Source: Zingiber officinale (lineage: Eukaryota > Streptophyta > Magnoliopsida > Zingiberales > Zingiberaceae). Taken from it: a stretch of 64,000 bases of DNA. The DNA is taken from NCBI RefSeq assembly GCF_018446385.1, contig NC_056000.1, positions 34,757,511 through 34,821,510 on the forward strand. Direction: 5' to 3'. The notes below the pieces were generated by a model. The model did not search any database. It worked only from the letters and a program-made list of their open reading frames with translations, and was not told where the DNA came from. Shown in pieces: positions 23,539-35,590 of the stretch. How positions within the stretch are numbered: position 1 is the first letter of the stretch; each line of letters starts with the position of its first letter. A program made the position numbers and the translations under genes.

Positions 23539-23910
23539 TTTGATTTGGTTTCTTTGTTATGCTCTTGAGGTTGGTCCAAGTTTAATTGTAGCTTAATTTG
23601 TTTAGAGTGCTTGAGGTTCCTTACTTTGTCGACAACATGATGAGTCAAACGACTACTTGTTTTTTTTAGTGCTCTATCATTTGTTTTTTTAGTGCTCTAT
23701 CATTTGTGCTCTATGGAACAAGGTGAAACAATAGATAGCGATCAATTATGAGGTTCGTTCGGTAAAAGTGCTATTTTAGACCCTTGGGCAGCACTACAAA
23801 GGTGTCAATCACAAAAAGATGTCGCTATGAGAGGATAGCTCCGGATATTGATAGGATGCTTTGCAAGATCCAAATATATGTATATTGCTTTGTGGACCAG
23901 CGTTGAAAGT

Positions 23911-24107
23911 GAGTAGCCATGGATAACTTGTGTCAGTGTGTCGGTATACTTGTTTATGTATATTTTGTTTATGGGTGGTTAGAGGAGTTTACCTCGTATG
24001 TCGAGGTCTGTGAGTAGTCGTGGATAACTTGTGTCAGTGTGTCGATATACTTGTTTGTGTGTTTTTTTTATGGTGGTTAGAGGAGTTTACCTCGTATGTC
24101 GAGGTAA
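23911..24107 (+). repeat. 101-bp tandem direct repeat
   Basis: Two copies, starting GAGTAGCCATGGATAACTTG and GAGTAGTCGTGGATAACTTG and each ending CTCGTATGTCGAGG, placed head to tail with few differences. Not part of any recognised element. Confidence 0.9.
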
Positions 24108-24664
24108 TTAACTCCTTTTTATGAGCTTATAAGTTCCTGGATCATTTTTAATATATTCCATTGATTTATTTATCTATTATCGAGTTCTCAATTCAAATTT
24201 TTTTATTGTTTAAAATTTTTATATTTTAAAATTTGTTTAGTTGATTAGTGGAATTGATATTATAAACTTATTTATTTATTTCAATAGTTTCTTTATCTAT
24301 TTTACAAACTTGATAATCACAAAACAATGTTTATACATTAACAAATTAAATATGATTAAACTTATTCATTTAATTTAATACATTATTGAAGTTTATTCAT
24401 TTAAATACTGAACAAACATAAATAAATTTTTATCAGAATAAATACCAAATTTATAAATATTTAGTTCATTTATAACTCTCTTATTAGATTCATGTCAAGT
24501 CTTTTTCCATGATTCTTCAAAAAAAAAAAAAAAAATCTACTTTTTAAAACATACAAAAGATCTAAGAAAATTGAAGGTCGTAGAATAATATCTATATTCA
24601 ACTTTAATATTTGAGGTTGATTACATCTTTCATGAAACAACAATATCATAATACTAGAAAATTG

Positions 24665-27637
24665 TTAATAAAATTCATTAATGAAGACATTTTCCATTAC
24701 CCTTTCCAACAGCAATTGGAAACTCCAATTGTTTCTGAGACCTATACAAACAATAATTACTACCAATTTTGAAGCGAATGTGAGAACAGGTTTGAATTCT
24801 TTCAAGGTTCCTTCAGCCGGTGAATTTGGAATCTTGGCTCCTTCGGTATTGTCCGTGCTTTCGATGATCTTTAGCGGTGCAAACAAACAAGATATAATTA
24901 AAAATTGAATGATCAAAATAGTAAAATATCAGTGCTGAGTGCATATTTTGAAAGCCAAGTGATGGATACTTGCTTCTTGGGGGCGAAAGGGCGGTCAAAG
25001 TAAGGCATGGGTTGAGCTTTTGGAACAAGTTCTTTTCGAAGTTGTCTTATTTCTTCTTCTTCTTGCAGCTAAACAGACAGCTTTAAATTTAATTATCAAG
25101 AAAATCAAATTGCAAAAGATAAAATTTCCATTTTATGTAAACCTTAAGGAGCCTTTCTCTCTCCATTTTGATTTGATCAAGGAAGCTCATGCGCTCAGCA
25201 ATCTGACAAAGTGATCGACAACCCACAATTAGCTCTATGCAACAGAAAAAAAATTACCGATCAACTGTTGTTTCTATTGTGCAGCAGTGAACTTACATGG
25301 AGATCAAACTCAGCACGGTCTACAGCACGCACATCGCTGTGGAGGATAAGATCAAGTGGTTCTGTTGGTTCCTTTATTGAAGGTTTTACTGGAATCTACA
25401 TTACATGAAAACTTGGTCAGTTTTAAATTCAATCTCATCAAAACAAACATCGATTGAGGAGAACTAAGAAATGAAAGTAAAGTAAATTTCACATTTAGGA
25501 TACAATCAAACTCATGGCAGAACAACTAAGTTATGGCCTTCCAAGTTTGAGAAATTTCACTTAAGGGGAATGGAAAAACAAATATTTATAAGCGCACCTC
25601 GGGTTCTTCAGTAGTCCAAGGGAGCCCTTGTGCAATGTGTATGCGTTTTTTCTCCTCTTCCATGAGCATTTCCTTCACTTTCTTGAAGAACTGCTCTTCC
25701 TTGTACCTTCCCCTCTGCTGCAAGGTTATACGGAGAAAAAAAATAAAATCAAACACTGAACTAACAAATGAGGGTAAAATTGAGGAAGCACTAAATATAT
25801 TGTTTTCACTATAGAATCTGGAACGGTTGCGACCCATCTCAGTTCGGGATTAAAAATTGGAAAGTTTTTATATTTGTCAGGAGGGAAACTGATTTCTCCG
25901 TGTTGTTTCGGGCAGCAATATCAGCAACAGGTCACACGTTGCACGATGACTCTAACATTCAGTAACATCTTAGTAAAAACTAAGATTAGTCTTACTTAGA
26001 CCACAATGTACTTCAATCTACTCTCATCTATAAAATATCATATTCATCCAAACAAGAGCTATCCTACTGCTTGGTTGATCAAATTTGTAAGTTTGTAACA
26101 AGGTTATCCATTTGCCTAAATGATGTGTGATTCGTGCATATCCAACAGATGTATAGAAAACCAACTACAGATGATTAATGACATTCTTTCACACAAGAAG
26201 GTCCTATATATTTTAGAACAGAAGATTGTTCGCTTAAATTGAATTGTATGAAGCATGCCAGTATATTTATGACAATCAAATACAGTGTGTTGCTTGTAGA
26301 CAAATGCCAAATCACAAAAAACATAGTGCCCTTCAGCATATGGAATACTTGCGAAAACTTTATCATGTATCGTATCCTTCACTTAGAGTTGTATCTATTT
26401 GTCAAGGAACTCGGTTATGCTTCATACAGTTGGGAACTTAAGAAAGTAGCATTCATTTTATTCTACTAACCTTATAAATGAACGAAACCCACGAAGGACT
26501 AGTTCTACGTACCTCTGTCCTCAACTTGAAAGGCAGTGGGGTTTTCACTTTGAGCCTCTTATTCCAGCTTCTTCTTGACGAACCATTGCTCTGCAACATA
26601 AAGATGGAAATTTACGAGAACATCAATTAGCTCAACCCCAGCATCTATAAAAAGTATGAAAATTTCATAAAAGAAGCATAGTATGCAATAAGATTCATAT
26701 AGAACAAAGCAATATCGAAGAGGAATGAAGCAATGTTGAATACATTTGGCATGTTCCTTTTCCCTTCATCAGATCGATTGCTTCCACTGCTCAATCTACA
26801 AGAACAAAATTGTTAGAGCATGTACAAGTACAATTTTTCTACTTCAGATATGCCATGAAATCTTATGCAATTGCAGAAGTTTTTTACACATCAAAACTAA
26901 GTATAAGTTTGCTCTTTTTTAACAGCATAAGCTCCATATCAGTACTGAAGTTGCATGATCTTGCACAGCCTTAAAGCTATCGGGACAATTAAGATTTCAT
27001 AATATTGTACTGACCTGCTATCCTCGGAAGAACCTTCTTCTGGGCAATCTCCAGTTATGCATTCCGCCGAACATGAAACGGGCGAAGGGGAGAATCCACT
27101 GGCCTTGGCTTTGGGTCGAAAGTCCATGCCGGGCAAAGCCCAATTCTTCACCTTTCTCGTGTCTTCTTCTCCTCCACCGCTCTCCCCCTCAGATTCCCTG
27201 TGAATTGAGAGCAACCTCTCGAAAGTCTTCACCAGGTACATAACCCGCCCAGCCCCGTGCGCCGGCAGGCTGCTCATGGCCTCCTCCAGTATCAATCGCC
27301 TCATGGCGTTCGCCTTCGAGCTTCCTTCCGAGCTTTTCTCCTCCACCTCGCCACCGATTCTCCTCTCCACATTTCCCCTTCTTTCCTCTTCCTCAGGGCA
27401 CCTTTTCGGTTCCAAACCCTTCTGCGGAGTCAAAAAGCTCTTCTTTTTCGGAGTGACAAAGGCCTCTCTTTTCGGGGTCAACTCGATCCGCTTCGCCGGC
27501 TTCGTTGCTGGCGACCTCGAAGACGGTCTCCGGCGAGGTGTGGATAGTAGGAGATTGGGGTCGACGTTCTCCGAGAGCTTCCGGAATCCAGCTTCTTGGC
27601 GTCTGGGAGCTTGGGATCGCCTTGCGGAGGTCGCCAT
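24665..27637 (-). CDS. TPX2-domain microtubule-associated protein
   Basis: Eight exons on the minus strand: 27637-27015, 26795-26744, 26590-26513, 25717-25598, 25395-25297, 25202-25143, 25068-24970 and 24868-24665. All have GT-AG borders and join in frame to about 444 residues. The N-terminal half is basic and Pro/Ser-rich, with RRLILEEAMSSLPAHGAGRV then MYLVKTFERLLSI. The C-terminal half has the TPX2 signature (PFKLRTE, AEFDLHIAERMSFLDQIK, EEIRQLRKELVPKAQPMPYF, DRPFAPKK). In plants such proteins bind and nucleate spindle and cortical microtubules. It looks like the Arabidopsis At5g15510/At3g01710 type, from memory. The last exon is the least certain, since another donor at 24765 or so could lead to a different tail. 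A mitosis-type promoter motif lies upstream. Confidence 0.85.
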
Positions 27638-27760
27638 GACCGCGATTTCTCACTCAGAATTCAATCGATCGCGGGCAGATAAGGATCGAAGAGGAGGAGG
27701 AAGAGGTATAAAGTGGGGATTTGGAACTCGAACGTTGATGGATTAGGGAGAGGGGAAGGC

Positions 27761-27770
27761 GCAACGGCTA
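27761..27770. promoter_or_regulatory. possible MSA (MYB3R) element upstream of the TPX2-domain gene
   Basis: GCAACGGCTA contains the AACGG core and the flanking YYA of the mitosis-specific activator consensus. It lies about 125 bases upstream of the minus-strand ATG. MSA elements drive G2/M expression through three-repeat MYB proteins, which fits a spindle gene. A single match to a short motif is modest evidence. Confidence 0.45.
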
Positions 27771-27779
27771 GTTTTTCTC

Positions 27780-28763
27780 ATAGTGGGCGCTGGTTGCAAT
27801 AAATAGCAAACAAATAATTAGCACCATAATGATTGCATTATCGGTTTATTTAACCATTAAATGCTGATGGAAAGGTTAATTACATTCCGGTTTATTATTT
27901 CGTTTCTTTCAATTTATAGTTTACCAAATTATTTAAATTTTGTTTGAACAAAGCAATTTCGCCTTGAAAACATAAAAAACTCTCTTATTTTAATTTTTTA
28001 TTTTATAAACATCTTTTTTATTAAGATTTTTTTATAGTATATAGAGAGAGTTATGATTCAAGCAAATGAATAGAAGATGAAAATTACGAAAATAAGAATG
28101 TGAAAATGAATGTGTAATATACAAAAATGAATATGATAAAAAATAAGAATATTAAGATGGTACAAATATATATTTAAATAGTCAACTAATACTCTAGTTA
28201 GATAATGTTAAACTATGAAAAATATTTAAAAAATACGAAGATAAAAATTAATTAATAATAATTAAATTAAATTTAATTAAATATAGATGATGATATGCTA
28301 AGGGATAAAGTTTGATGATATTAAAAGGAAGATCTAATTCAAATATAGATGACATGATCCGTACTTTAAATTTAAATTAAAAAAATGAATAAAGTTATTA
28401 TTATCAAGTAATAAAATATCTTAGTTAATAAATTAATTACTAATTCGAAGAATTATAATTTCAATAAGCACTCTTACCTTAATCAATTAATAAAAAAAAA
28501 ATCTTGTCTTTTTTTTCTTAGCTATACTTAGATATGTCATAGGCAATTATTATGATGCATATATAGTATGAGATGCTTGATGTTGTTGTTGTTTTTTCGC
28601 CCTTTTTACCACTAATTTTTTATTTAAATTTAAACTTAATTATGATTTGGGCTTGAGGGTAAAATATAATTCCTGAACATTTAGAGGGGCAAAGTGAAAC
28701 TTTCTCTAATTACAATTTACAATTCGATGTAATGCTAATCCACCGCAAAAGCAGAGAGCGAGA
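27780..28763. other. divergent intergenic region (TPX2-domain gene / PPR gene)
   Basis: About 1 kb of AT-rich DNA between the two divergent start codons. It must contain both promoters. No clear TATA box could be singled out among the many A/T runs, and no repeat is recognised. Confidence 0.5.
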
Positions 28764-30629
28764 ATGCTGATCTCCAAACGCTGGAGATTGCGATCTATCA
28801 ACCCTAAATTCCATGGTTTTCTCCCCAAAACTGGATTTTTACCAGAAATCTCAAGCAAGGGATTGGGAATAGTTTCCTGCAGCAGCGGCTACTTCGGCGG
28901 ATCCTCCAACATCCGGCGACTCCTTCAAATATGCGCAAGGGATCGACTGATCAGAGAAGGCAAGTGTTGTCATGGTTTAGCACTTCAATCTGGTTTGCTC
29001 GTAGATGTTCTTACTTGCAACATTTTGATCAACTTTTACTCCAAATGTGGTATCGTCGATATGGCTCGTCAGGTGTTTGATAGGATGCCCCAACGAAGTA
29101 TGGTCACTTGGAATACCATGATTGCCGCACATTCCCAACAGGGAGAGGGCACAGAGGCTCTCAACGTTTTCTTGCAGATGCGTCGAGAAGGCACGTTGCC
29201 GAGTGAGTTCACATTATCGAGTGTGATTTGCGCCTGTGCTGCTAGTTCTGCTATTGCAGAAAGCCAACAGTTGCATGCTTTGGCCCTTAAAGTTGCAATG
29301 GATTCCAATGTGTATGTCTGCACTGCAGTGGTTGATGTCTATGCTAAGTGCGGGATGATCCGTGACGCCCAGTTTGTTTTCAATGCAATGACCGAAAGAT
29401 CATCTGTCACATGGAGTTCTATGGTTGCAGGCTATGTGCAGAATAGTCTTTTCGAGGAAGCGATTTCGTTTTTTGGTTTCTCTGTTAAGAAGGGAGTGCA
29501 GTTGACAAAGTTCACACTTTCTGCCGTGCTTTGTGCATGTGCTAGTCTTGCAGCAATTACAGAAGGAACACAGCTCCATGCAATTGTAGTTAGAGCTGGT
29601 TTTGGCTCTAACCTCTTTGTGGCTAGCTCTCTCATCGATTTCTACTCAAAATGTGGTTGCATAAGCGATGCCTACTTAGTATTTGGTCATATTGAAGAAA
29701 AGAATCTCATACTGTGGAATGCGATGATAACAGGATTTTCCAAACATGCCCGACCTTGTGAAGCCATGATACTGTTTGAGAAAATGCAGCAACTAGGCCT
29801 GCAGCCGAATGAAGTTACTTATATATCTGTTCTGTCTGCGTGCAGTCACATGGGTTTAGTCAAAAATGGCCGTGGCTATTTTGATCTTTTGTTGAAAGGT
29901 AATGCAGTTCGACCTAATGTCCTTCACTATTCTTGCATGGTCGATGTTCTTGGCCGGGCTGGGAAGATTAATGAAGCTTGGGAATTGATTAGTAGTATGC
30001 CATTCAGGGCTATTCCATCCATGTGGGGATCCCTGCTTAATTCATGTCGTGTGCATGGTAATATTGAATTGGGAAGAGTCGCTGCTCAGCATCTTTTTGA
30101 GCTTGAACCTGATAACGCAGCAAATCTTGTTTTGCTTTCTAACATATATGCTGCAAACAAACAATGGGGAGGAGTTTCCACAGCCCGGAAGCTTTTGAAG
30201 GATAGCAGTGCAAAAAAGGAAATAGGGAAGAGTTGGATAAATGCTAAAGGAAAGGTTCACATATTCATCGTTGGGGAGAACCACCATCCAAGAATAGCTG
30301 AGGTTTATGCTAAACTCGAGGACCTTAGGAATGAGATTGATCGGCTAGAATACAAACTTGAGGTTAAATATGATCTTCATGATGTTGAGGCAGATCAAAA
30401 GGAGAAGTTATTAAGATATCACAGTGAGAGATTGGCACTTGGTTTTGGGCTTATTGAGTTGCCCAGTGGAATCCCAATCAGGATATACAAGAATCTTAGA
30501 GTTTGTGGCGATTGTCATTTGTTTCTTAAAATAGTTTCAAAGATCACTGGTAGGGAAATCATTGCTCGAGACACAAATCGGTTTCACCATTTTAATGGTG
30601 GAAATTGCTCCTGTGGTGATTTCTGGTAG
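28764..30629 (+). CDS. DYW-type pentatricopeptide repeat protein (At5g04780-like), organellar RNA editing factor
   Basis: One intronless frame of 621 residues, usual for PLS-class PPR genes. The first 50 residues are rich in R, K, S and G and poor in acids, which fits a mitochondrial or plastid transit peptide. PLS repeats run from about 53 to 430, for example NILINFYSKCGIVDMARQVF, VTWNTMIAAHSQQGEGTEAL and VTWSSMVAGYVQNSLFEEAI. E/E+ motifs follow at 430-520. The DYW deaminase domain has the zinc-binding HSE near residue 550 and CGDCH near 580. The protein ends CSCGDFW, a known variant of the DYW end. The text closely follows what I recall of Arabidopsis At5g04780, including GKSWI and VHYSCMVD-like stretches. 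Such proteins direct C-to-U editing at specific organellar sites; the site here is unknown. A retroelement begins 46 bases after the stop. Confidence 0.93.
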   Translation: MLISKRWRLRSINPKFHGFLPKTGFLPEISSKGLGIVSCSSGYFGGSSNIRRLLQICARDRLIREGKCCHGLALQSGLLVDVLTCNILINFYSKCGIVDMARQVFDRMPQRSMVTWNTMIAAHSQQGEGTEALNVFLQMRREGTLPSEFTLSSVICACAASSAIAESQQLHALALKVAMDSNVYVCTAVVDVYAKCGMIRDAQFVFNAMTERSSVTWSSMVAGYVQNSLFEEAISFFGFSVKKGVQLTKFTLSAVLCACASLAAITEGTQLHAIVVRAGFGSNLFVASSLIDFYSKCGCISDAYLVFGHIEEKNLILWNAMITGFSKHARPCEAMILFEKMQQLGLQPNEVTYISVLSACSHMGLVKNGRGYFDLLLKGNAVRPNVLHYSCMVDVLGRAGKINEAWELISSMPFRAIPSMWGSLLNSCRVHGNIELGRVAAQHLFELEPDNAANLVLLSNIYAANKQWGGVSTARKLLKDSSAKKEIGKSWINAKGKVHIFIVGENHHPRIAEVYAKLEDLRNEIDRLEYKLEVKYDLHDVEADQKEKLLRYHSERLALGFGLIELPSGIPIRIYKNLRVCGDCHLFLKIVSKITGREIIARDTNRFHHFNGGNCSCGDFW

Positions 30630-30675
30630 AAAAGTCCTGTCTAAAGTTTGTTCTGTAATCCCCACAGCTTCTAAT

Positions 30676-33083
30676 TGTTGAAATGTATACTGAAAGCCTA
30701 AGCTTTGTAAACATTTATTATGAATAAAGAATCACATTTGGTCTAATTATCTACATTTGTTTGTAGTTGTTCATTTAATTTATATTGTAGATAACATAGT
30801 ATGTGGTGTCACATACAGAAGATGATGTTATCAGTACCTTATAAATTATAAACAGTAGCTCACAACCAAAATGGAAAAGGAACAAACCATTAGAAGGTCG
30901 TAGTGTAATTAGATATTAGTTTATCTTGACTATATAATTACACTAGTACACTCAGAGTGTATTGAGTAGGACCATTTGAGGTCGTTTCTTTTATACTGAC
31001 TTTATAAAGGAACAAAGACCTCAGTTATTATGGAAGTGTGTGCTCTTAATCCTAATATAATAACAAGCACATATATTTGATATTTATTTCTTTAATTTAT
31101 CAATGGGTGAGATTTAGTTCGTTGAATCAATAAACCCGATAAGTTGGGAAATTGTATTACTTATAGTGTGTGTTGTTGATTATAGAAGGAAACTGTGTCC
31201 TAGAGATACTAGGTTGATAATGTCCTCAAGAGGAGCTCATAAAGATTGTCATGTTAAACCCTGCGGGTGGACTTAGTCCGACATGACAATAAGGTTGAGT
31301 GGTACTACTTGGACTTAGATATTAATTAAATGAGTTGTCAGTAACTCACTTAATTAGTGGACATTCGATATCTTAAACACAGGGAGACTAACACACTCAT
31401 AATAAGAAGGAGCCCAAAAATGTAATTTGGGATTGGTGCGGTAGTTCAATGATAGTTCTCTAGTGGAATGAATTATCATTGATAAAATTAAGTTGTGTGT
31501 TCGGGGCGAATACGGGATGCTTAATTTTATCGGGAGACCAAAACCAATTCCTCCTCTCGGTCCCTATCGTAGCCTCTTATTTATAGAGTTCTATACCCAC
31601 CTATACCCACCTTCTATACCCACCAATAAGGGGCCGGCCAAGCTAGCTTGGGAACCAAGCTAGGGCCGGCCTAGGTATATTATTGGGTGGCCGGCCCTAG
31701 CTTGAACCCAAGCTAGTAGGGCCGGCCAAAATAAATTAAAAAAGAAATTTAATTTTAATTTTTATTATAGTGTGAAAGATATAATTTAAAGAGAATTAGA
31801 ATTAAATATCTCTCTTAAAAGATTTACAAAAGATTAAAGAAAGAGATTAGATCTCTTTCCTTATTTGTAGATTGGAGAGATGTTTTATTTTCTCTTTAAA
31901 ATTATTCACATGTTAATAAAATTAAAATTATAGATATTTCCTTTTATTAACCATGAAGAGATTTTAAAGAGAAATTTTATTTTTTAAAATTTCCGGAAAC
32001 AAATTAGGAAGTTTTAATTGTTGATTAAAACTTGTCCTCTTTTGTTTTCCAATGATATGGCCGGCCACTTGAAATTGATTTGGAAATTTTATTTTATTTC
32101 TCTCAATTAAATCAAGTCAAGGAAATTAAGGAAAATTTATTGTAATTAAATTTCCTAATTTACCTAGGTCAAGGAATATAAAAGAAGGGGTGAGGGTGCC
32201 TTCACAAGAGACAACCTCTATTGTTTTCTCTTCCTTTTTCCTTGGTGTTGTGGCCGGCCATTACCCTCTCCCTCTCTTCCTCTTGTGGTGGCCGAATACT
32301 TCATCTTTCTTGGAGTTCTTGTGGTGGCCGGATACTACTTGGAGAAGAAGAAGAAGAAGGAGAGAAAGTTAGCATCTCTTGGAGCTTGGTTAGTATTTTG
32401 ATTTTCTTCTTTGGTAAAGTTCTTCCTTTGTGGCCGAACCTTGCTGGGAGGAGAAGAAGGTGGTTGGTGGTTTCTCATCTCGGTAGATCGTTGCCCACAC
32501 AACGTCCGAGGTTAGAAGAGGAATACGGTAGAAGATCAAGAGGTTTTTCTACAAGGTATAACTAGTAATTTTTATTTCCGCATCATGCTAGTTATTTATG
32601 GAAATAATACCAAATACAAGAGGCTTACGTTCTAGTATTTCGAATATGTTTTTTCGAAGTTGTGTTCTTTTGTTTCTTTCTTTTCCTTGTGATTTGATTG
32701 TTCTCTTTGGTTAACCTAAAGTTATTTTAGGAAATTAAATATTAGCTTTCTATTAAAGGTTTTGTCTAGTCGGTGGTGGTTGCTCCCATATCCAAGAAGG
32801 TCATGTGCCTCGCCACGTCAGTACTGGGAACCTTTTATGGAAATTAATATTTAATGGAATTAATAACTTAAGGAGACTTGGGTCGAACGTGTTAAGTTCC
32901 GCAGGAGATCCAAGTCAAAACCTAAAAGAACAAATAGATTAAGTTTTGGATCAAACGTGTTAAGTTCCGCAGGCGATCCAAAATTTAATTTAAAAGAACA
33001 CATGGTAGCTAGGAAAAGGTTCAGACCTTTGTACAAAATTTTTGTACAGTGGAACCTATAGGTTTTCCGAGTAGCAACCAACA
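30676..33083 (+). repeat. 5' LTR of element E
   Basis: Full-length match to 38080-40472. It contains six GGCCGGCC palindromes (31632, 31664, 31689, 31720 and two more near 32060 and 32251) and paired CCAAGCTAG/CTAGCTTGG stems around 31639-31715. Confidence 0.93.
31632..32258. repeat. GGCCGGCC palindrome cluster in LTR of E
   Basis: The 8-base palindrome GGCCGGCC occurs six times in about 630 bases, with GTGGCCGAATAC and GTGGCCGGATAC as degenerate relatives near 32290-32330. It lies in otherwise AT-rich LTR sequence. Confidence 0.85.
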
Positions 33084-33085
33084 AT

Positions 33086-33097
33086 TGGTATCAGAGC
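33086..33097 (+). other. primer binding site of element E
   Basis: TGGTATCAGAGC two bases after the 5' LTR, complementary to initiator tRNA-Met. Confidence 0.92.
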
Positions 33098-34200
33098 TAG
33101 GGTTTTGCCTCTGTGTATTTGGTATTTAGTTTTAATTATGCACATGTCATACATAATTTAGGCAGGATAATAGTAGGATGTGCTAACTTTGTGGATGCAG
33201 GATCCAACTATTATGGCTTTTAGTTAATTATGTGTGATTGGACCCTTGGACATGTCAAGGGCAATTTATATGTGTGTGCATGATTGTATTAAAATACAGC
33301 AGGAGTCGTATTTAGTTTTATTAGGATTTTATTTTTGATCTAGATACATGTACATTCCTTTTATGGAATATAGGATCAAAATGTAAAATTCTATTTATGT
33401 CATGGATCGAATCTTGCAAAGCGTGGAACCTTCTAAGGACCAGAGGCGCAGCGGAACTAGGAGCAAGATGGATGCGACAGCTAGACCCGGTGGCGGTGGC
33501 CAAATTTGGCAGCAGCTTGGGATGACAACACACGGAGGACAATTAGAGATAAAAGCCATAATAGTTGAAAATTAAATTTTCTATTTATTGCTTTTATATT
33601 GTGTGTGCATGTTAGTTTACAAGTTTAAGTAGGCTAGCATAGTTAAAATTCCTCATTTATAAATAACTAAGTGGGAGAGGGATTTTTAAATAAATCTCAT
33701 GGTCTCCATTACTGGTTTGTAAGTGATGCAAACAAGCTTGCGCGTTGGCTCTGAGTGCCTTCCTCCATAACGGATGAGCTTGTTTGCGGATCACTAGAAC
33801 AGACTTCCATTTTTGGATGACTATAGGAAGTTAATTAAGAGCGTGTGATCTTCCCCAACGGAAGGGGCATAATCTTATTAATGGACTTAGTGTCAAGTAA
33901 TGGTATACACTTAGACACATCTAATGGTATCCTCCCTAACGGAGTCACTGCTATTATTTGTGTGACCAAATGATACCAACTATTAATTTTATTTGTCAAA
34001 AAGTTAGGTTGACAAGATAATAAAATTAATGGGTTAAAACCCTCCTTTTACAAATGTTAAATTTGTATACGTCCACACTAACGTGGCATACAAAATTCAC
34101 GGTGTTATGAGGTGTTGGTTAATTTAAAATAGTATTGTTTGAGGAATCAATATTATTCTAAATTTAGAGTTCTGACCAAAAGTTATTTGTGATTCTTAGG
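33098..34200 (+). other. untranslated leader of element E
   Basis: About 1.1 kb between primer site and gag, with no recognised coding sequence. Phrases such as CCTCCATAACGG and CTTCCCCAACGG recur (33765-33955), giving a weak repeat of about 60-100 bases. Confidence 0.5.
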
Positions 34201-34760
34201 ATGTCTTTCAACCCACTGTCCATCATACTTCAACAGAATAGACTTACTGGACCAAACTACATAGATTGGAAAAGAAACCTGGACATTGTTCTTACTGCTG
34301 AAAGCTATAAATATGTGAACATTGCCCTGATGCACCCATGGTGAATCTACCCAAGAGGAGATTGAATATCATAGGAAATGGGTAAGCGGATGAGATGGCG
34401 CGGTGTTACATTTTGGCTTCAATGTCAAATGTATCAGCATCAAGATTTACCAATAGCCTATGATATTATGAACAATCTCAAGGAACTCTTTGGTCATCAG
34501 GATAGGGCTTCTAGGCAAGAAGCCATGAGAAAGATAATGACAGCCACCATGCAAGAGGGTACTCCTGTAAGGGATCATATCCTAAAGATGATGGCTTATC
34601 TGAACGAGATACAGATCCTTGGAGGAGAAATTGATGGGGAAACCCGGATCGATATGATCCTCCAAACGCTACCTAGAAGTTTTGAGCTTTGAACTATAAT
34701 ATGAATAAGAGGGTTTATTCATTAGCGGAACTGCTGACAAGCAGCAGAAGGATTATTTCG
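34201..34760 (+). pseudogene. gag of element E
   Basis: The start MSFNPLSIILQQNRLTGPNY, then IDWKRNLDIVLTAESYKYV, is the common opening of one large group of plant copia gag proteins. LKELFGHQDRASRQEAMRKI and GTPVRDHILKMMAYLNEIQI from the UBN2 region follow. It is broken. Confidence 0.85.
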
Positions 34761-34989
34761 ACACAATGCTCAAATTCACTATGTTGAAAATGGTTCTACT
34801 TCTAAACCGAAGGAAAGAAGAAGAAGAAACAAGTGGTTCAAGAAAGAAAGTGAATAAATCTCAGTACAGGATTTAAAGTGGAATGAAGAAGTCAAGGGCA
34901 AGTGCTTCATCCGTAAGCGGGACATTGGAAGGCGGATTGTCCTCGTAGGAACCAAAACAAAGGTATATCTCATACTCTAGTTGTTGAAA

Positions 34990-35590
34990 CATGTTTAGCG
35001 GTGTTATCTACCAAGACCTGGTGTGTAGATACGGAGCCATTGATCATTTCCTTGCAAGGGTTCCAGGAAACCCGACGACTATCTGAAGGAGAAATTACCG
35101 TTTACATGGGCAATGCTACTAAGGTGGCAGCTATTGCGATGGGAGACGTCTACTTATCTTTTAGTAGAAATAGGAATTTGGTTTTAAGAAATTGTCTTTA
35201 TGTACCCAGCTTTAGAAAGAATTTAATTTCGGTTTCTAAACTGTTTATAGATGGATATTCGGTTTCTTTTAGTAACGATGTAGTTATTAAAAGAAATAAA
35301 GTGATTATCTGTTCTGGTGCATTAGTTGGCAATTTGTATATTTTAAATCCAATTTCTTCCACAAAGCAAAACATGGAAATTTATAACTCATCTTCTAATT
35401 CTAATAAGAGAAAAGAACCTTCAGAAATGAACCAAGCATATCTTTGGCATCTAAGACTTGGTCATATTAATTTAAGTAGGATTCAGAGGCTTATAGCCGA
35501 TGGACTTTTGAGTTCATTAGAGTTGGAAAATTTTCCAACTTGTGAATCTTGCTTAGAAGGTAAAATGACCAAGAGGCCGTTCAAGGCCAA
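34990..35590 (+). pseudogene. protease-side and GAG-pre-integrase region of element E
   Basis: Contains YMGNATKVAAIAMGDVYLSF, then NCLYVPSFRKNLISVSKL, which follow the copia protease. YLWHLRLGHINLSRIQRLIA and CESCLEGKMTKRPF come next, the His/Cys-bearing pre-integrase zinc motif. Confidence 0.85.

Larger units (their letters stand above)
23040..24660. other. intergenic region between RPS19 and the TPX2-domain gene
   Basis: Holds the RPS19 3' untranslated region, a SINE-like copy (23321-23538), a short duplication of TAGTGCTCTATCATTTG (about 23669 and 23692), a 101-bp direct repeat (23911-24107) and AT-rich filler with an A run at 24520-24534. No further gene is seen. Confidence 0.6.

Noticed and set aside
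27257-27746. Plus-strand frames of 96 and 156 codons over the first exon of the TPX2-domain gene
   Set aside because: Antisense shadows of a GC-rich coding exon. The minus-strand frame has TPX2-family text and proper splice sites.
32190-32565. Open frames in both LTRs of E (starting MRVPSQETTS and MFSLPFSLV)
   Set aside because: Identical in the two LTRs, no known domain, and in the zone where the LTR transcript would start; best seen as leader sequence.
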